Shown here piece after piece: positions 52,368-61,354 of a stretch of 64,000 nt of DNA (the stretch's first letter is position 1; the number at the start of each line of letters is the position of its first letter). The position numbers were made by a program, and so were the translations under genes. This stretch comes from Myxococcus xanthus (GTDB lineage: Bacteria > Myxococcota > Myxococcia > Myxococcales > Myxococcaceae), in assembly GCF_900106535.1 (NCBI RefSeq), contig NZ_FNOH01000002.1, positions 558,001 through 622,000 of the forward strand, in the 5' to 3' direction. The notes under the pieces are model-generated. The model worked only from the letters and a program-made list of their open reading frames with translations. It did not search any database and had not been told where the DNA came from.

Positions 52368-53168
52368 TCAATCGAGCAGGAAGGTGTACGAGTATTTCAT
52401 CTCCGTGGAGACAGGCTCGCCGCCCTTGATGGCGGGCTTGAAGCGGAAGCGGCGGATGGCATCCCTCGCCGCCTCGTTGAGGCCGTAGCCGGGCCCCTTG
52501 AGAATCTTCACCGCCACCACCTTGCCCTCGTGGTCGATGGTGATGGAGAGCGTGACGGTGCCCTCCACGCCCGCGCGGCGCGCTTCCTCCGGGTAGGGAA
52601 TCTTCACCTCGGAGGCCACCGTGGGCTCGGAGTCCACCTGGTAGATGGGCGCGTACTTCGGCGCGCTGTACGCCTTCACCTCCTGGGGCGCCTTCGCCGT
52701 GGGGCCCGTCCTTCCGTAGAGCGTGTTGCCCACGGCCGCCGCGAAACCTCCGGCGCTGGTGGTGGAGGACATCGACAGGCCCACCACCAGGGGCGCGGGC
52801 TTCGCGGAGGGGGGCGGGGTATCGTTGGGCGGCGGCGGCGCGTCCACGGGCGGCGGAGGCAGCGGCTTGGGCGCCTCGGCCACCTTCACCGGCGGCGGCT
52901 TCACCACCTTGGGCTTGGGAGGCGGCGGCTTGGGCGGCTCCTCCGGCTTCGGCGGCTCGGGGGGCGGCGGGGGCGGCTTCGCCACCTCCACCATCACCAT
53001 CTCCACGGGGCGCTTGGGCACGGGGCGCGAGCGCGAGTCGCCCTCCCCCAGCGCCCAGAAGCCGCCGACGTGAATCCCCAGCGACACGAGCAGGAATGCG
53101 CCCACCACGGCGAGCGAGCGGTCGTGCGTGGGCGTCGTGGGACTATTTTCGAGGACCGCCTGACTCAT
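52368..53168 (-). CDS. tonB: Energy transducer TonB
   Basis: 266 aa. N-terminal membrane helix (about 19-38), a long Pro/Lys-rich periplasmic spacer (about 60-115: PPPPPPEPPKPEEPPKPPPP type) and a C-terminal TonB domain (KIPYPEEARRAGVEGTVTLS, AARDAIRRFRFKPA). The C domain contacts the TonB box of outer-membrane receptors. It lies in the exbB-exbD-tonB operon, 16 bp after exbD. TonB transmits inner-membrane proton-motive force to the receptor. Its C domain is the reference for the N-terminal domains of the two receptors here. Confidence 0.93.
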   Translation of the reverse strand: MSQAVLENSPTTPTHDRSLAVVGAFLLVSLGIHVGGFWALGEGDSRSRPVPKRPVEMVMVEVAKPPPPPPEPPKPEEPPKPPPPKPKVVKPPPVKVAEAPKPLPPPPVDAPPPPNDTPPPSAKPAPLVVGLSMSSTTSAGGFAAAVGNTLYGRTGPTAKAPQEVKAYSAPKYAPIYQVDSEPTVASEVKIPYPEEARRAGVEGTVTLSITIDHEGKVVAVKILKGPGYGLNEAARDAIRRFRFKPAIKGGEPVSTEMKYSYTFLLD

Positions 53169-53184
53169 GCGCTGATGCCTCGCT

Positions 53185-53619
53185 TCAGGGCGCTGCGGGC
53201 GCAGCCGCGGGGGCCACGTCCTTCTCGATGTTGAGCGCGAACTTCGCGATGCCCTGACCCTTCACCACATCGATGAGCCGCATGACGCGGCCGTAGGGCA
53301 GCGACTGGTCGGCGCTGATGATGGCGCGCGTGTCCTTGTCCTTGGCCACCGCCTCGGCGACCTTCGCCTCCAACTCCTTCTCGGTCATCTCGGTGCCGTC
53401 GAAGAAGAACTTGCCCTCCTTGTCCAGCACCACGTTGACCAGGCCCTGCACCGTCTCACCGCCGTTGGCGGCTCGGGGCAGGTCCACCTCCACCGTCTCA
53501 CGGACGATGAAGTTGGCCGTCACCATGAAGATGATGAGCAGCACCAGCACCACGTCCACCAGCGGGGTGACGTTGATGCCGGTGATTTCGTCGTCGTTGT
53601 CCTGCGCGCTGCCCGCCAT
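53185..53619 (-). CDS. exbD: ExbD/TolR-family proton-channel subunit
   Basis: 144 aa. ATG 53619 starts 3 bp after the exbB stop. A single membrane helix INVTPLVDVVLVLLIIFMVT contains the conserved Asp (PLVDV) used for proton conduction. The periplasmic domain ends with IISADQSLPYGRVMRLIDVV, typical of ExbD. With ExbB it forms the motor that energises TonB. It overlaps no other gene. Confidence 0.94.
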   Translation of the reverse strand: MAGSAQDNDDEITGINVTPLVDVVLVLLIIFMVTANFIVRETVEVDLPRAANGGETVQGLVNVVLDKEGKFFFDGTEMTEKELEAKVAEAVAKDKDTRAIISADQSLPYGRVMRLIDVVKGQGIAKFALNIEKDVAPAAAPAAP

Positions 53620-53622
53620 GGC

Positions 53623-54303
53623 CTAACGGGCCTCCGAGCGAAGACTGCCCACCAGCGCGTGGCCCAGGGCATTGGCGCGGCTGGTGAGCGTCTTGAGCTG
53701 ACGGCTGAAGACGTTGAAGGCCACCACCGCCGGAATCGCCACCGCCAGACCCACGGCCGTGGCGACGAGCGCTTCGGAGATGCCGGCCATGACGGTCTGC
53801 TGCATGGCCCCGCCGCCGCCCTGGGCGTTCATCTTCCCCAGGTCATTGAAGGCCTTGATGATGCCCAGCACCGTGCCGAACAGACCGATGAACGGCGCGT
53901 TGTTGCCCAGCGTGCCCAGGTAGGACAGGAAGCGCTCGTAGCGTGGGCGCTCACGCGACAGGGTGGAGGCAATCACCTGCTCCACCGTGTCCGCGCCCTG
54001 GTCGGCGCACGCCAGCCCTTCACGCAGGATGGCGGCCTCCATGCCCTGACGCCCCTGGATGGCGGCCTTCACCGCGTCCAGCTCACCGCGCGACAGCCGC
54101 ACCGCCAGCGCCTCCGAGTCCGGCAGCCGGTGACGGGCGAAGTACACCGTGCGCTCCAGCATGATGGCGATGGAGAGCACCGACAGGCACACCAGCACCC
54201 ACAGCACCCACTCCGCGGAAGTGAGCGTCACCCCCAGCAGCTTGCTGCTGAGCCACCCCAGTTGCTCCGGGTGGGCCTGGGCGAAAACGGCGATGGACGG
54301 CAT
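53623..54303 (-). CDS. exbB: ExbB/TolQ/MotA-family motor subunit
   Basis: 226 aa. The frame is open to 54759, but ATG 54303 (MPSIAVFAQA) follows a GAGGGG site. Three membrane helices: VLWVLVCLSVLSIAIMLERTVYF, LGTLGNNAPFIGLFGTVLGIIKAF (with the conserved Gly-rich segment) and EALVATAVGLAVAIPAVVAFNVF. It forms the pentameric proton channel with ExbD. First gene of the Ton operon; the divergent SDR gene starts 113 bp away. Confidence 0.93.
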   Translation of the reverse strand: MPSIAVFAQAHPEQLGWLSSKLLGVTLTSAEWVLWVLVCLSVLSIAIMLERTVYFARHRLPDSEALAVRLSRGELDAVKAAIQGRQGMEAAILREGLACADQGADTVEQVIASTLSRERPRYERFLSYLGTLGNNAPFIGLFGTVLGIIKAFNDLGKMNAQGGGGAMQQTVMAGISEALVATAVGLAVAIPAVVAFNVFSRQLKTLTSRANALGHALVGSLRSEAR

Positions 54304-54389
54304 GGTGTCTTTCCCCTCGCGAAGCACGTTGGCGCGACCAGAACACCGGGCCCGAATTGAAGTGTCACCTGGTGGTCGGATTTTTTCCG

Positions 54390-54412
54390 GGCCCCTCTGA
54401 CGGCGAGGGGCC
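54390..54412 (+). promoter_or_regulatory. Hairpin covering the Shine-Dalgarno of the SDR gene
   Basis: GGCCCCTC (54390-54397) pairs perfectly with GAGGGGCC (54405-54412) with a 7-base loop. The 3' arm holds the GAGGGG Shine-Dalgarno of the SDR gene starting at 54416, so the site would be sequestered in this fold. A T-run lies just upstream. Confidence 0.45.
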
Positions 54413-54415
54413 AGA

Positions 54416-55225
54416 ATGCGCGCCATGCGAGGAAAAACGGTGGTCGTCACGGGCGCCTCGGCGGGCATTGGCGAGGCGCTGGCGGTGGTGCTGGCCGGAC
54501 GCGGCGCCAACCTGGTGCTGGCGGCGCGAAATGAGGAAGCGCTCCAGCGGGTGAAGGCCCGGTGCGAGTCGGCCGGCGGGCGCGCGGTGGTAGTGCCCAC
54601 CGATGTAGGTGACGCGGAGGCCTGCCGCCACCTGGTGGAGCGGGCGGTGGAGGCCTTTGGCGGCGTCGACGTGCTGGTCAACAACGCGGGCGTGACGATG
54701 GACGCGCGCGTGGACGAGGTGAAGGACCTGTCCCTCTTCGACCGGCTGATGCGCATCAACTACCTGGGCGCGGTGTACTGCACCCACCACGCCCTGCCCC
54801 ACCTCAAGGCGCGGCGCGGACTGGTGGTGGCCGTGTCGTCCCTCACGGGCAAGACGGGCGTGCCCAACCGCAGCGGCTACGCGGCCAGCAAGCACGCCAT
54901 GCACGGCTTCTTCGACTCGCTGCGCATCGAGCTGCGCGGCACCGGTGTGGACGTGACGGTGGTGTGCCCCGGCTTCGTCGCCACCAACATCCGCGACAGC
55001 GCGCTGGGCGCGGACGGCCAGCCCGTGCGGCAGAGCAAGCACGACGAGAGCGCGGGCAACATGGACGTGGACACCTGCGTGGCCATCATCCTGCGCGCCA
55101 TGGAGCGCCGCGAGCGCGAGGTGGTGATGACCACCAAGGCCCGCGTCGCCCAGTTCCTCAAGCTGGTGGCCCCGGGCGTGGTGGACCGCATCACCGCGAA
55201 GACCATCCAGGACCGGCGGCGCTGA
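54416..55225 (+). CDS. Short-chain dehydrogenase (DHRS7-like)
   Basis: 269 aa. ATG 54416 follows GAGGGG; ATG 54425 is in frame. Rossmann fingerprint TGASAGIG (12-19), NNAG, SSLTGKTGVPNRSGYAASKHAM with the Ser/Tyr-x-x-x-Lys catalytic set, and a VCPGFVATNI loop. The C-terminal VMTTKARVAQFLKLVAPG segment may associate with membrane. It probably reduces a carbonyl in lipid or ketone substrates. Cytoplasmic. Its stop is 10 bp from the convergent large membrane protein. Confidence 0.86.
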   Translation: MRAMRGKTVVVTGASAGIGEALAVVLAGRGANLVLAARNEEALQRVKARCESAGGRAVVVPTDVGDAEACRHLVERAVEAFGGVDVLVNNAGVTMDARVDEVKDLSLFDRLMRINYLGAVYCTHHALPHLKARRGLVVAVSSLTGKTGVPNRSGYAASKHAMHGFFDSLRIELRGTGVDVTVVCPGFVATNIRDSALGADGQPVRQSKHDESAGNMDVDTCVAIILRAMERREREVVMTTKARVAQFLKLVAPGVVDRITAKTIQDRRR

Positions 55226-55235
55226 TTCGCGCGGC

Positions 55236-57626
55236 TCAGGTGGCCGGCGGAGGCGTGGCCGGCCGCTCCACGCGCGTCAGCAACCCGGTGATTCCCTCGA
55301 AGGAGGCGTTGCCCACCTGGTGCAGGCCGAAGCCCCAGAGGAAGGCCGTCATGCACGCGCCGAAACCGCCCCACGTGGGCGAGAAGACATTGAGCAACTG
55401 AAGCCCCAACGCCACCGCCACCGTGGTGAGCAGCGCCAGCACGCCCAGCTCCACCAGCCACATGTGACGCGGCGACGGCAGCGGCATGCCCTCGAAGTCG
55501 CCCAGCGCGGGTGCCCCTCCGGCGGGCGCCTCCGGCAGCGCGAGGATGCTTCCACCGCTGGGCGCGGTGGGAGGAGGCACGGAGGGCGCCCCGTCGACCC
55601 CGTCGTCCGACGCGAGCGACTCCAGGTGGAAGCTCTTCGCCATCCGCTGGGACTGGCTGGCGGAGACAAACCGGACGCGCGCCTCGCCGTACTTCCCCGC
55701 GGCCTCGTGCGACGACTCCGCCACCAGAAGACCCATGGCTTCGCGCAGGAGCGCCTCCACCTCATCGAGCGCCTGCGTCTGCGCCTCGGACTCACTGACG
55801 TGCCGCGCCTCGTCCACCGCGCCGCGCAGCTCCACGATGAGCTGGCGCACATAGGCGGCATGCGCGCCCTGGTACATGCGGACGGCATCATCCACGCTGG
55901 TGTTCGCGCGCTCGCGGGCTCTCTCCAGCAGTGTGTTCACCTGCCGGGTGAGGGCCTCCCACTCCTCCTCCGTGAAGCCTCGCGGCGGCGTGCGGGACGC
56001 CAGGGCCGCGGACAGCTCCTCGCAGAGGATGTCGAAGTACGAGCGGCGAGCGAACTCCAACTGGCGCCGGGCGGCGTCCAGCGCGCCCCGCGCCAGTTCC
56101 TCCCGCACGGTCGACAGCAGGGACAGCAGTTCGTACTTGAGCCGGAAGCCCAGCGAGTCCTCACCGTGCTGCTCCACCAGCGTCCGCGCCTGACGGTCGA
56201 TGTCCTGCAACCGCGCCTCCAGCCCGGCGCGCGCCAGTCCGTCCACGTCCAGCTCCCGCACCTTGGCGGCGAGGCGGTCCAGTTGCTCGGTGGCGGTGTC
56301 CTCCGTGCGCAGCGCGCCTTCCACTTCCGCCAGCAACTGGCTCGCCTGCTCCGGACGCAGCTCGGCCGGGAGCGCATCCAGCTTGCGTGACGTGTCACAC
56401 CACGCGCCGTACAGCCTTAGACGAGGCTCCAGCGCGGTCAGGTCCCCGTCGCGCACGCGGATGCCTCGCACCGGCCGGCGAATCTCCAACGCGAGCCCGT
56501 CCACCTGGCCCAGCATCACCTGCCCTACCTCCCGCGCCCGAGCCCCCTGCCCGCTCACCACGGCCTGGAGCCGGCGGTGCAGCTCCATGACCCGCTGCAA
56601 GCGCAGCGTCCGGGGCCGGATGCGCTGCGAGTACAGGCGCACGCCGAACGACGACACGGCCCCCGCCGCGATGAGCAGCGCGCCCCACAACCAGGGCGAG
56701 CTCACCCACAAGGTGAAGGGCTGCTCCACCGGCGTGCCCGAGCGCACGGACAGGCGCACGGTGCCGGTGTACTCGCCCGGACCTTCCAGGCCCCGCAGGT
56801 TCAAGAGCAGCGCGCCGCTCCCATGCGCGCTCACGGGAATGCCGCCGTCCACCGACGTGACATCCAGGTTGCCGCCATCCGGCTTCCCGCCCTCCAGCGC
56901 GAAGCGCACGCTCTGGAAGCGCGGCTGGATGAGGGCCGAGTCCATGTCCGGTGCCTTGCGCTGCAATTGCAGCAACTGGGGCACCGACACGACACCGCCC
57001 ACGCCCGCCGTCTCCTTGAACGGCAGCCGCACGGTGGCGTCGATGGAGCCCCAGCCCCAGCCCGCGGACGTCACCGCTGGCGACGTGGCGATGAACTGCA
57101 CCGCGGGCACCGCCTGCACGCGCGTGACGATGAGCGCGGTGGTCTCCCGCCCTTGCGCGTGCACCAGCACCACATGGCCCGTGTAGTCCCCCGTGACGGG
57201 CAGGCGCCCGGACAGCTCGACGTGGATGGGGCGCCGCGTGGAGATGGGCACCGTGGCGCCCCCGGCCTCCGCTTCCTTCACCACGGCCTGCAACGGCACC
57301 TGCACGCCGTCCCGGGACTGGAGCGGATCCACCAGCACCGTCACGCCGCCGGGCAGCTCGCCGTCCACGCCTCTCGCCACGCCGCCGGCCACGGCCACGT
57401 CGCCGACCACCTCCGGCGCGCTCAGCAAATCCACGCGCAGCACGTGCCGGAAGTCCTCCGACGCTGTCCGCAGCTTCACCTCGTTGCTGGCGGAGGCACC
57501 CGCCACGCGCAGCGAGGGCTCAGCGCCGGCCCCCCAGGGAAGGATGAGCAACAGGAGCAGGGCCGGAAGACGCACGAGCCCCCACGCGGAGTGGGTGACG
57601 GCGGGACGGGTGCCAGCGGAACGCAT
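55236..57626 (-). CDS. Large membrane protein with coiled-coil cytoplasmic domain, partner of EAD1-trypsin
   Basis: 796 aa, function not recognised. N-terminal signal peptide, then a periplasmic region of about 260 residues made of beta domains (GEYTGTVRLSVRSG and similar). A membrane helix sits near 310-335 (SSPWLWGALLIAAGAVSSFG), followed by a cytoplasmic region (about 340-700) of long charged helices. Two closely spaced C-terminal helices (about 725-770) complete the anchor. It lies 44 bp after the EAD1-trypsin gene and is probably co-transcribed, so it may be the membrane partner or target of that protease (inference). Confidence 0.72.
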   Translation of the reverse strand: MRSAGTRPAVTHSAWGLVRLPALLLLLILPWGAGAEPSLRVAGASASNEVKLRTASEDFRHVLRVDLLSAPEVVGDVAVAGGVARGVDGELPGGVTVLVDPLQSRDGVQVPLQAVVKEAEAGGATVPISTRRPIHVELSGRLPVTGDYTGHVVLVHAQGRETTALIVTRVQAVPAVQFIATSPAVTSAGWGWGSIDATVRLPFKETAGVGGVVSVPQLLQLQRKAPDMDSALIQPRFQSVRFALEGGKPDGGNLDVTSVDGGIPVSAHGSGALLLNLRGLEGPGEYTGTVRLSVRSGTPVEQPFTLWVSSPWLWGALLIAAGAVSSFGVRLYSQRIRPRTLRLQRVMELHRRLQAVVSGQGARAREVGQVMLGQVDGLALEIRRPVRGIRVRDGDLTALEPRLRLYGAWCDTSRKLDALPAELRPEQASQLLAEVEGALRTEDTATEQLDRLAAKVRELDVDGLARAGLEARLQDIDRQARTLVEQHGEDSLGFRLKYELLSLLSTVREELARGALDAARRQLEFARRSYFDILCEELSAALASRTPPRGFTEEEWEALTRQVNTLLERARERANTSVDDAVRMYQGAHAAYVRQLIVELRGAVDEARHVSESEAQTQALDEVEALLREAMGLLVAESSHEAAGKYGEARVRFVSASQSQRMAKSFHLESLASDDGVDGAPSVPPPTAPSGGSILALPEAPAGGAPALGDFEGMPLPSPRHMWLVELGVLALLTTVAVALGLQLLNVFSPTWGGFGACMTAFLWGFGLHQVGNASFEGITGLLTRVERPATPPPAT

Positions 57627-57670
57627 TCACTGACTGTATCAGGCGGCCCCCATGCCTCCACTTCGCGCCC

Positions 57671-58708
57671 CTACCCCCACCCCAACTGGCTCAACATGCT
57701 CCCGGACAGGCTGCCGCGGATGGTGTCGATGGGGATGCCCTCGTTGTGTCCCACCGACGCGGACGGGACGCGAGGCCCACCGCTGTGATGCAGCGCGGCC
57801 AGCCGCAGGTCCTGGGTGAAGCAGGGTGCCCCCGAGGAGCCCGGCCCCGTGCACGCGCGGTACGCCACGCGTGTGCGGCCCGGATTGACGCCCAGGAACT
57901 CATCGAGCGCGACGCTCATCGGCTGGCCCGCCGGGTGCTGGACGATGAGCACCAGGCTGCCGGGCGTGAAGGACTCCCGCGAATCGGGCGGCTCCAGCCA
58001 GCCTCGGGGCTCCCCGTCGACCAGGTCCTCGCCGGGGACACCCGCCACCTCGAGGAAGGCGTAGTCCAGCTCGCCCGACGTGGCATCACGCGGACGCGGG
58101 TGCATCAGGTCCGCGGGGCTGTAAGGACTGCGCGCCAGACAGCGCGTCACGCGATACACCGTCCCCGGATGTAGCAGTGTCCCGTCCTGGAGGACCTTGC
58201 GGCCGAAGCGCACCCGTAGAGACTCCAGCAGCCTGTTCTCGATGACGTGGAAATTGGTGAGCACGACGCTGGGAGACACCAGGAAGCCGGTGCCCAGCGC
58301 CGCGCCCACCTCCGGCTCCACGCGGCACACCTGCCGCTCGATGGAAGTCAGGCGCTTGCGCCAGTGCTCACGCTCGGCGTCCGCCCGGCCGCTGCCGAAG
58401 ATGCGCTCCAGTCCGACACGGGGGATGCTGCGCTGGATGGACGCGAGGTACACCTGCACGAAGCGTTGGAGGCGAGGGTGTCGGGGCAGGGCCTGGTAGA
58501 CGCCGCGAATCAGCTCGCGCAGCCAGCCCTCCGCCTCCGCCATGTGGATGAGCGCGAAGACGCGCTCACGCAGCCCACCGGAGACGCCCAGCGCTTCCAA
58601 ATCCCTGCGGCAGGTGGCGGCCACGACCCGGCGAAGGTGCTCCACCGAGGCAAACGCGCTCGTCAGCGCCCGCTGTAGCTCGTCCCTCTCCGCGCCGTCG
58701 AGCTCCAT
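57671..58708 (-). CDS. EAD1-trypsin: effector-associated domain fused to a trypsin-like protease
   Basis: 345 aa. ATG 58708 starts the conserved protein; the longer frame to 58855 is not protein-like. Residues about 1-80 form a helical Effector-Associated Domain 1 (ELDGAERDELQRALTSAF, RVFALIHMAEAEGWLRELIRG). Residues about 130-320 form a trypsin fold with catalytic H154 (TNFHVI), D215 (ELDYAF) and S292 (GSSGAP). EAD1-trypsin proteins are linked to bacterial conflict systems in which a sensor recruits the protease through EAD-EAD contact. No other EAD protein is seen in this window. It is cytoplasmic and is followed by the large membrane protein. Confidence 0.85.
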   Translation of the reverse strand: MELDGAERDELQRALTSAFASVEHLRRVVAATCRRDLEALGVSGGLRERVFALIHMAEAEGWLRELIRGVYQALPRHPRLQRFVQVYLASIQRSIPRVGLERIFGSGRADAEREHWRKRLTSIERQVCRVEPEVGAALGTGFLVSPSVVLTNFHVIENRLLESLRVRFGRKVLQDGTLLHPGTVYRVTRCLARSPYSPADLMHPRPRDATSGELDYAFLEVAGVPGEDLVDGEPRGWLEPPDSRESFTPGSLVLIVQHPAGQPMSVALDEFLGVNPGRTRVAYRACTGPGSSGAPCFTQDLRLAALHHSGGPRVPSASVGHNEGIPIDTIRGSLSGSMLSQLGWG

Positions 58709-58860
58709 GCTTGCCACCCACGACGAAACAACCCTGGGAGCGGTTGCGACTCCGTGTTGCTGCTGGGAAATCTGTGCATCCCCTGCGTGAGTGCCCAGTT
58801 GGGAGCGCGGACTACATTTCTTGGAGGCCCGTGAAGTCACCACGAGTCGACACATAACGC

Positions 58861-58878
58861 GCCCCGCAGCGCCGGGGC
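58861..58878 (-). terminator. Terminator-like hairpin after the A2M genes
   Basis: GCCCCG (58861-58866) and CGGGGC (58873-58878) form a 6-bp stem with a six-base loop, 38 bp past the stop of the A2M gene and before the EAD1-trypsin gene. No T-run follows, so it may be a weak or factor-dependent terminator. Confidence 0.4.
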
Positions 58879-58915
58879 AGTGGCCCGGGGGGCAGGAAGT
58901 GCCAGCGACTTCTCC

Positions 58916-61354
58916 TCAGCGTACGGCCCACGTAGCGGGGGGTACGTAGGACACCAGGTCAGGGCGCGACAGGGCCATCAGCGACGACGCGCCTCCCTGG
59001 AGCGTGCCCGCCAGCGTCGGGATGACGCGGAAGCGCGCCTGGAAGGGCTCGCCCGGCCCTCGGGGAGGAAGCCGCAGCGTCACCGCGCCATCCTCACTCT
59101 GCCAGGACGCCACCTTCCCTTCGCGCACGAGCGCCTCCAGGCTGGCGGTGTCCACCTGCACGCCCGCGGGCAGCCCATGGCGAATCACCAGCGGCAGGCC
59201 CGACGGCGTGGAGGCCTGGAGCATCACCTCCGACGGCTGCCCTACCTTCGCGTCCGAGGGCACCTGCACGGACAACTCCAACCCGGCCTGTGCCTGCTGC
59301 GTCCACGGCACCGCGGCGCTCAACGCCAGCGCGAAGCCCAACCCGGGCACCGCGGGCTCCGCGCGCACCGTCCAGGTGTGCGCTCCGCCGGAGCCCGGCG
59401 CCGCCGCCTCCAGGGACAGCACCTCACGCAGGGCCTTGGCGTCGAAGGTGCCCTCCGTGATGACCTGGCCGTCCCGCTCCAGCACCACCCGCACCTGGGC
59501 GGGCAGCGGCTCGCGGAAGAGGGACACCACGGCCTGCAAGGCCAGGCGGTTGGCGCGCCCGTTGCCCCAGCCGTTCACCGGCTCATAGCTGGCGAGCAAC
59601 GCGGCGCCCAGGTCCGCCACGGGTGCCTTCGCGTCGCCCTCCAGGGCCAGCACGGCCAGCGCGGTGGCCTCGGCCTCCGTCGGCGTGCCGCCCGCGGCGT
59701 CCACCACGCCCGCCTCCACGGGCAGGAACGCGGCACCCTCGTCGCGCCGCTGCACGGCGTCCCGCACCTGCTCGCGCAGTGAGTCCCGCAACGAGCCCGT
59801 CACCGCGCCGCTCGCCAGCAGCGCCGCCGCGGTGTAGCCATCCTTGACGTGCGCCCGGTTGCGCTCCAGCGCACCCGAGGCCCGCGCGGTGAAGAAGGCC
59901 GCGCGGCGCTTGCCCTCCGGCGTCACCGCCGCCGCGTTCACCGCGCGCGTGCAGTCCGCGGTGGCCACCAACAACCGCTGGAGCGTCCAGCCATTGCCGC
60001 CCTGGCAGGTGCCGTCCGGGAGCTGCGCCGCCGCCACCTGCGCGGCCAGCCGCTCGCCCAGGCGGGCCAGCACGGGGTTGTCCGGATGTGCCAGCGCGCC
60101 CTCCGCCAGCAGCGCCGCCGTGGCCACGTCCGGCGCCCGGCTCCACCGCAGCGCGCGCTGGGTCGCCCGCATCAGCCCCGCTCGTACCGACTCCACGTCC
60201 ACTTCACCGGGCTCCGGGGGCACGGGCGCCTTCAGCCGCTGCCCGGGCGTGCTCAGCGCCTTCAGCGCCTCCGCGGACCGCGTCTCGCCCAGAGCGGTCA
60301 GGAGCTCCGGCGCGCGGCCCGTCAGCAGCAGCGAATAGCCCACGCCGGCCGCGTCCTCGCGCGCGCTCGCGTTCAGCAACTCCGAGCGCAACACGCCCAG
60401 CCCGCCGGGGAACACCCGCACCCGGACGCGCTCACTTCCCGGCTGCGCGTCCACCGCCCCGGTGAGCGACAACGAGCGCGGCGCCGCCAGCGTGCCACCG
60501 CGCGTCTCCACCACCGGCCGCCCCGTGGACCACACGGGGAAGTCCCGCACCACCGCGTCGGTGGCACCCAGCGTCGCGCGCACCGCCACCTGTCCCGGCG
60601 TGGCCACCCGCACCGTCACGTACTCGACCACACTGCCGCGCGCCGGAACGCGCACGGTGCGGCTGCCGCCCTCCACCAGCGCGCCCGGCACCTCCACCTT
60701 CAAGGGCGCCTCCACCGCCGCGTCCGTGGTGTTCATCACCTGCACCGGCATCCGCACGGCGTCGCCCGCGCGCAGGAAGGCCGGCAGCACCGGGTCCACG
60801 TACGTGGGCAGCGTGCCCGTGAAGGACGTCACCGCGCCGGACTGCGCGCCCGAACGCGAGTGCGCCAGCGCCAGCACCCGCCACTGCGTGAGGCGGTCCG
60901 GCACGCGCACAGGCACCGTCGCCGCGCCGGACGCGTCCGTCACCACCAGGGGCTCGAAGAGGAACGTCTCCGGGAACCAGGCACGGCTGGGCGTGGCGTC
61001 TGCCTCCGCGCCGCCTCCGCCCTTGCGTGCATCATCCTTGACCACGACGCCGCGGGCACTGCGAAGCGCGCTCGAGAACCCGAGCATCCCCCCTTCCATC
61101 TCCCCGATCTCCATCTGCGGCTCCGCCATGACCGGCGGGGGGGCCAGCACCGCTTGCACCTCGTCGTACTCGGAGTTGTTCTGTCCAAAGGTGCGGAGGC
61201 TTTTCGATGCCTGGGGCGCGGGCGCCCCCGCCAGTGCGTCAGCGGATGCGCCGAACAGGCGCCGCACGTTGTCACCGAAGAGCGCCACGAACATGACCAG
61301 TCCCACCAGACTCGCCAGGGAGCACCCCACCCCGGCGAAGAACGAGCGATTCAT
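58916..61354 (-). CDS. Alpha-2-macroglobulin-like protein, C-terminal half (separate gene)
   Basis: 812 aa. ATG 61354 overlaps the preceding stop as ATGA and has AGGAGG seven bases upstream. It begins with a membrane helix (about 5-30, FFAGVGCSLASLVGLVMFVALFG), then a linker and the A2M domain signature AWFPETFLFEPLVVTD. An alpha-alpha toroid follows (about 350-620, thioester-region equivalent), but no Cys-x-x-Gln thioester motif is visible. The C terminus is a receptor-type beta domain (LPAGVQVDTASLEALV). Bacterial A2Ms trap proteases in the periplasm and protect the envelope. Here the usual single protein is divided over two genes. Confidence 0.83.
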   Translation of the reverse strand: MNRSFFAGVGCSLASLVGLVMFVALFGDNVRRLFGASADALAGAPAPQASKSLRTFGQNNSEYDEVQAVLAPPPVMAEPQMEIGEMEGGMLGFSSALRSARGVVVKDDARKGGGGAEADATPSRAWFPETFLFEPLVVTDASGAATVPVRVPDRLTQWRVLALAHSRSGAQSGAVTSFTGTLPTYVDPVLPAFLRAGDAVRMPVQVMNTTDAAVEAPLKVEVPGALVEGGSRTVRVPARGSVVEYVTVRVATPGQVAVRATLGATDAVVRDFPVWSTGRPVVETRGGTLAAPRSLSLTGAVDAQPGSERVRVRVFPGGLGVLRSELLNASAREDAAGVGYSLLLTGRAPELLTALGETRSAEALKALSTPGQRLKAPVPPEPGEVDVESVRAGLMRATQRALRWSRAPDVATAALLAEGALAHPDNPVLARLGERLAAQVAAAQLPDGTCQGGNGWTLQRLLVATADCTRAVNAAAVTPEGKRRAAFFTARASGALERNRAHVKDGYTAAALLASGAVTGSLRDSLREQVRDAVQRRDEGAAFLPVEAGVVDAAGGTPTEAEATALAVLALEGDAKAPVADLGAALLASYEPVNGWGNGRANRLALQAVVSLFREPLPAQVRVVLERDGQVITEGTFDAKALREVLSLEAAAPGSGGAHTWTVRAEPAVPGLGFALALSAAVPWTQQAQAGLELSVQVPSDAKVGQPSEVMLQASTPSGLPLVIRHGLPAGVQVDTASLEALVREGKVASWQSEDGAVTLRLPPRGPGEPFQARFRVIPTLAGTLQGGASSLMALSRPDLVSYVPPATWAVR

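Noticed and set aside
50558-52429. 623-aa plus-strand open frame
   Set aside because: Shadow of receptor 2, rich in Arg/His/Val without any domain.
51897-53234. 445-aa plus-strand open frame with Gly-rich tail
   Set aside because: The Gly-rich tail is the complement of the TonB Pro-rich spacer; not a gene.
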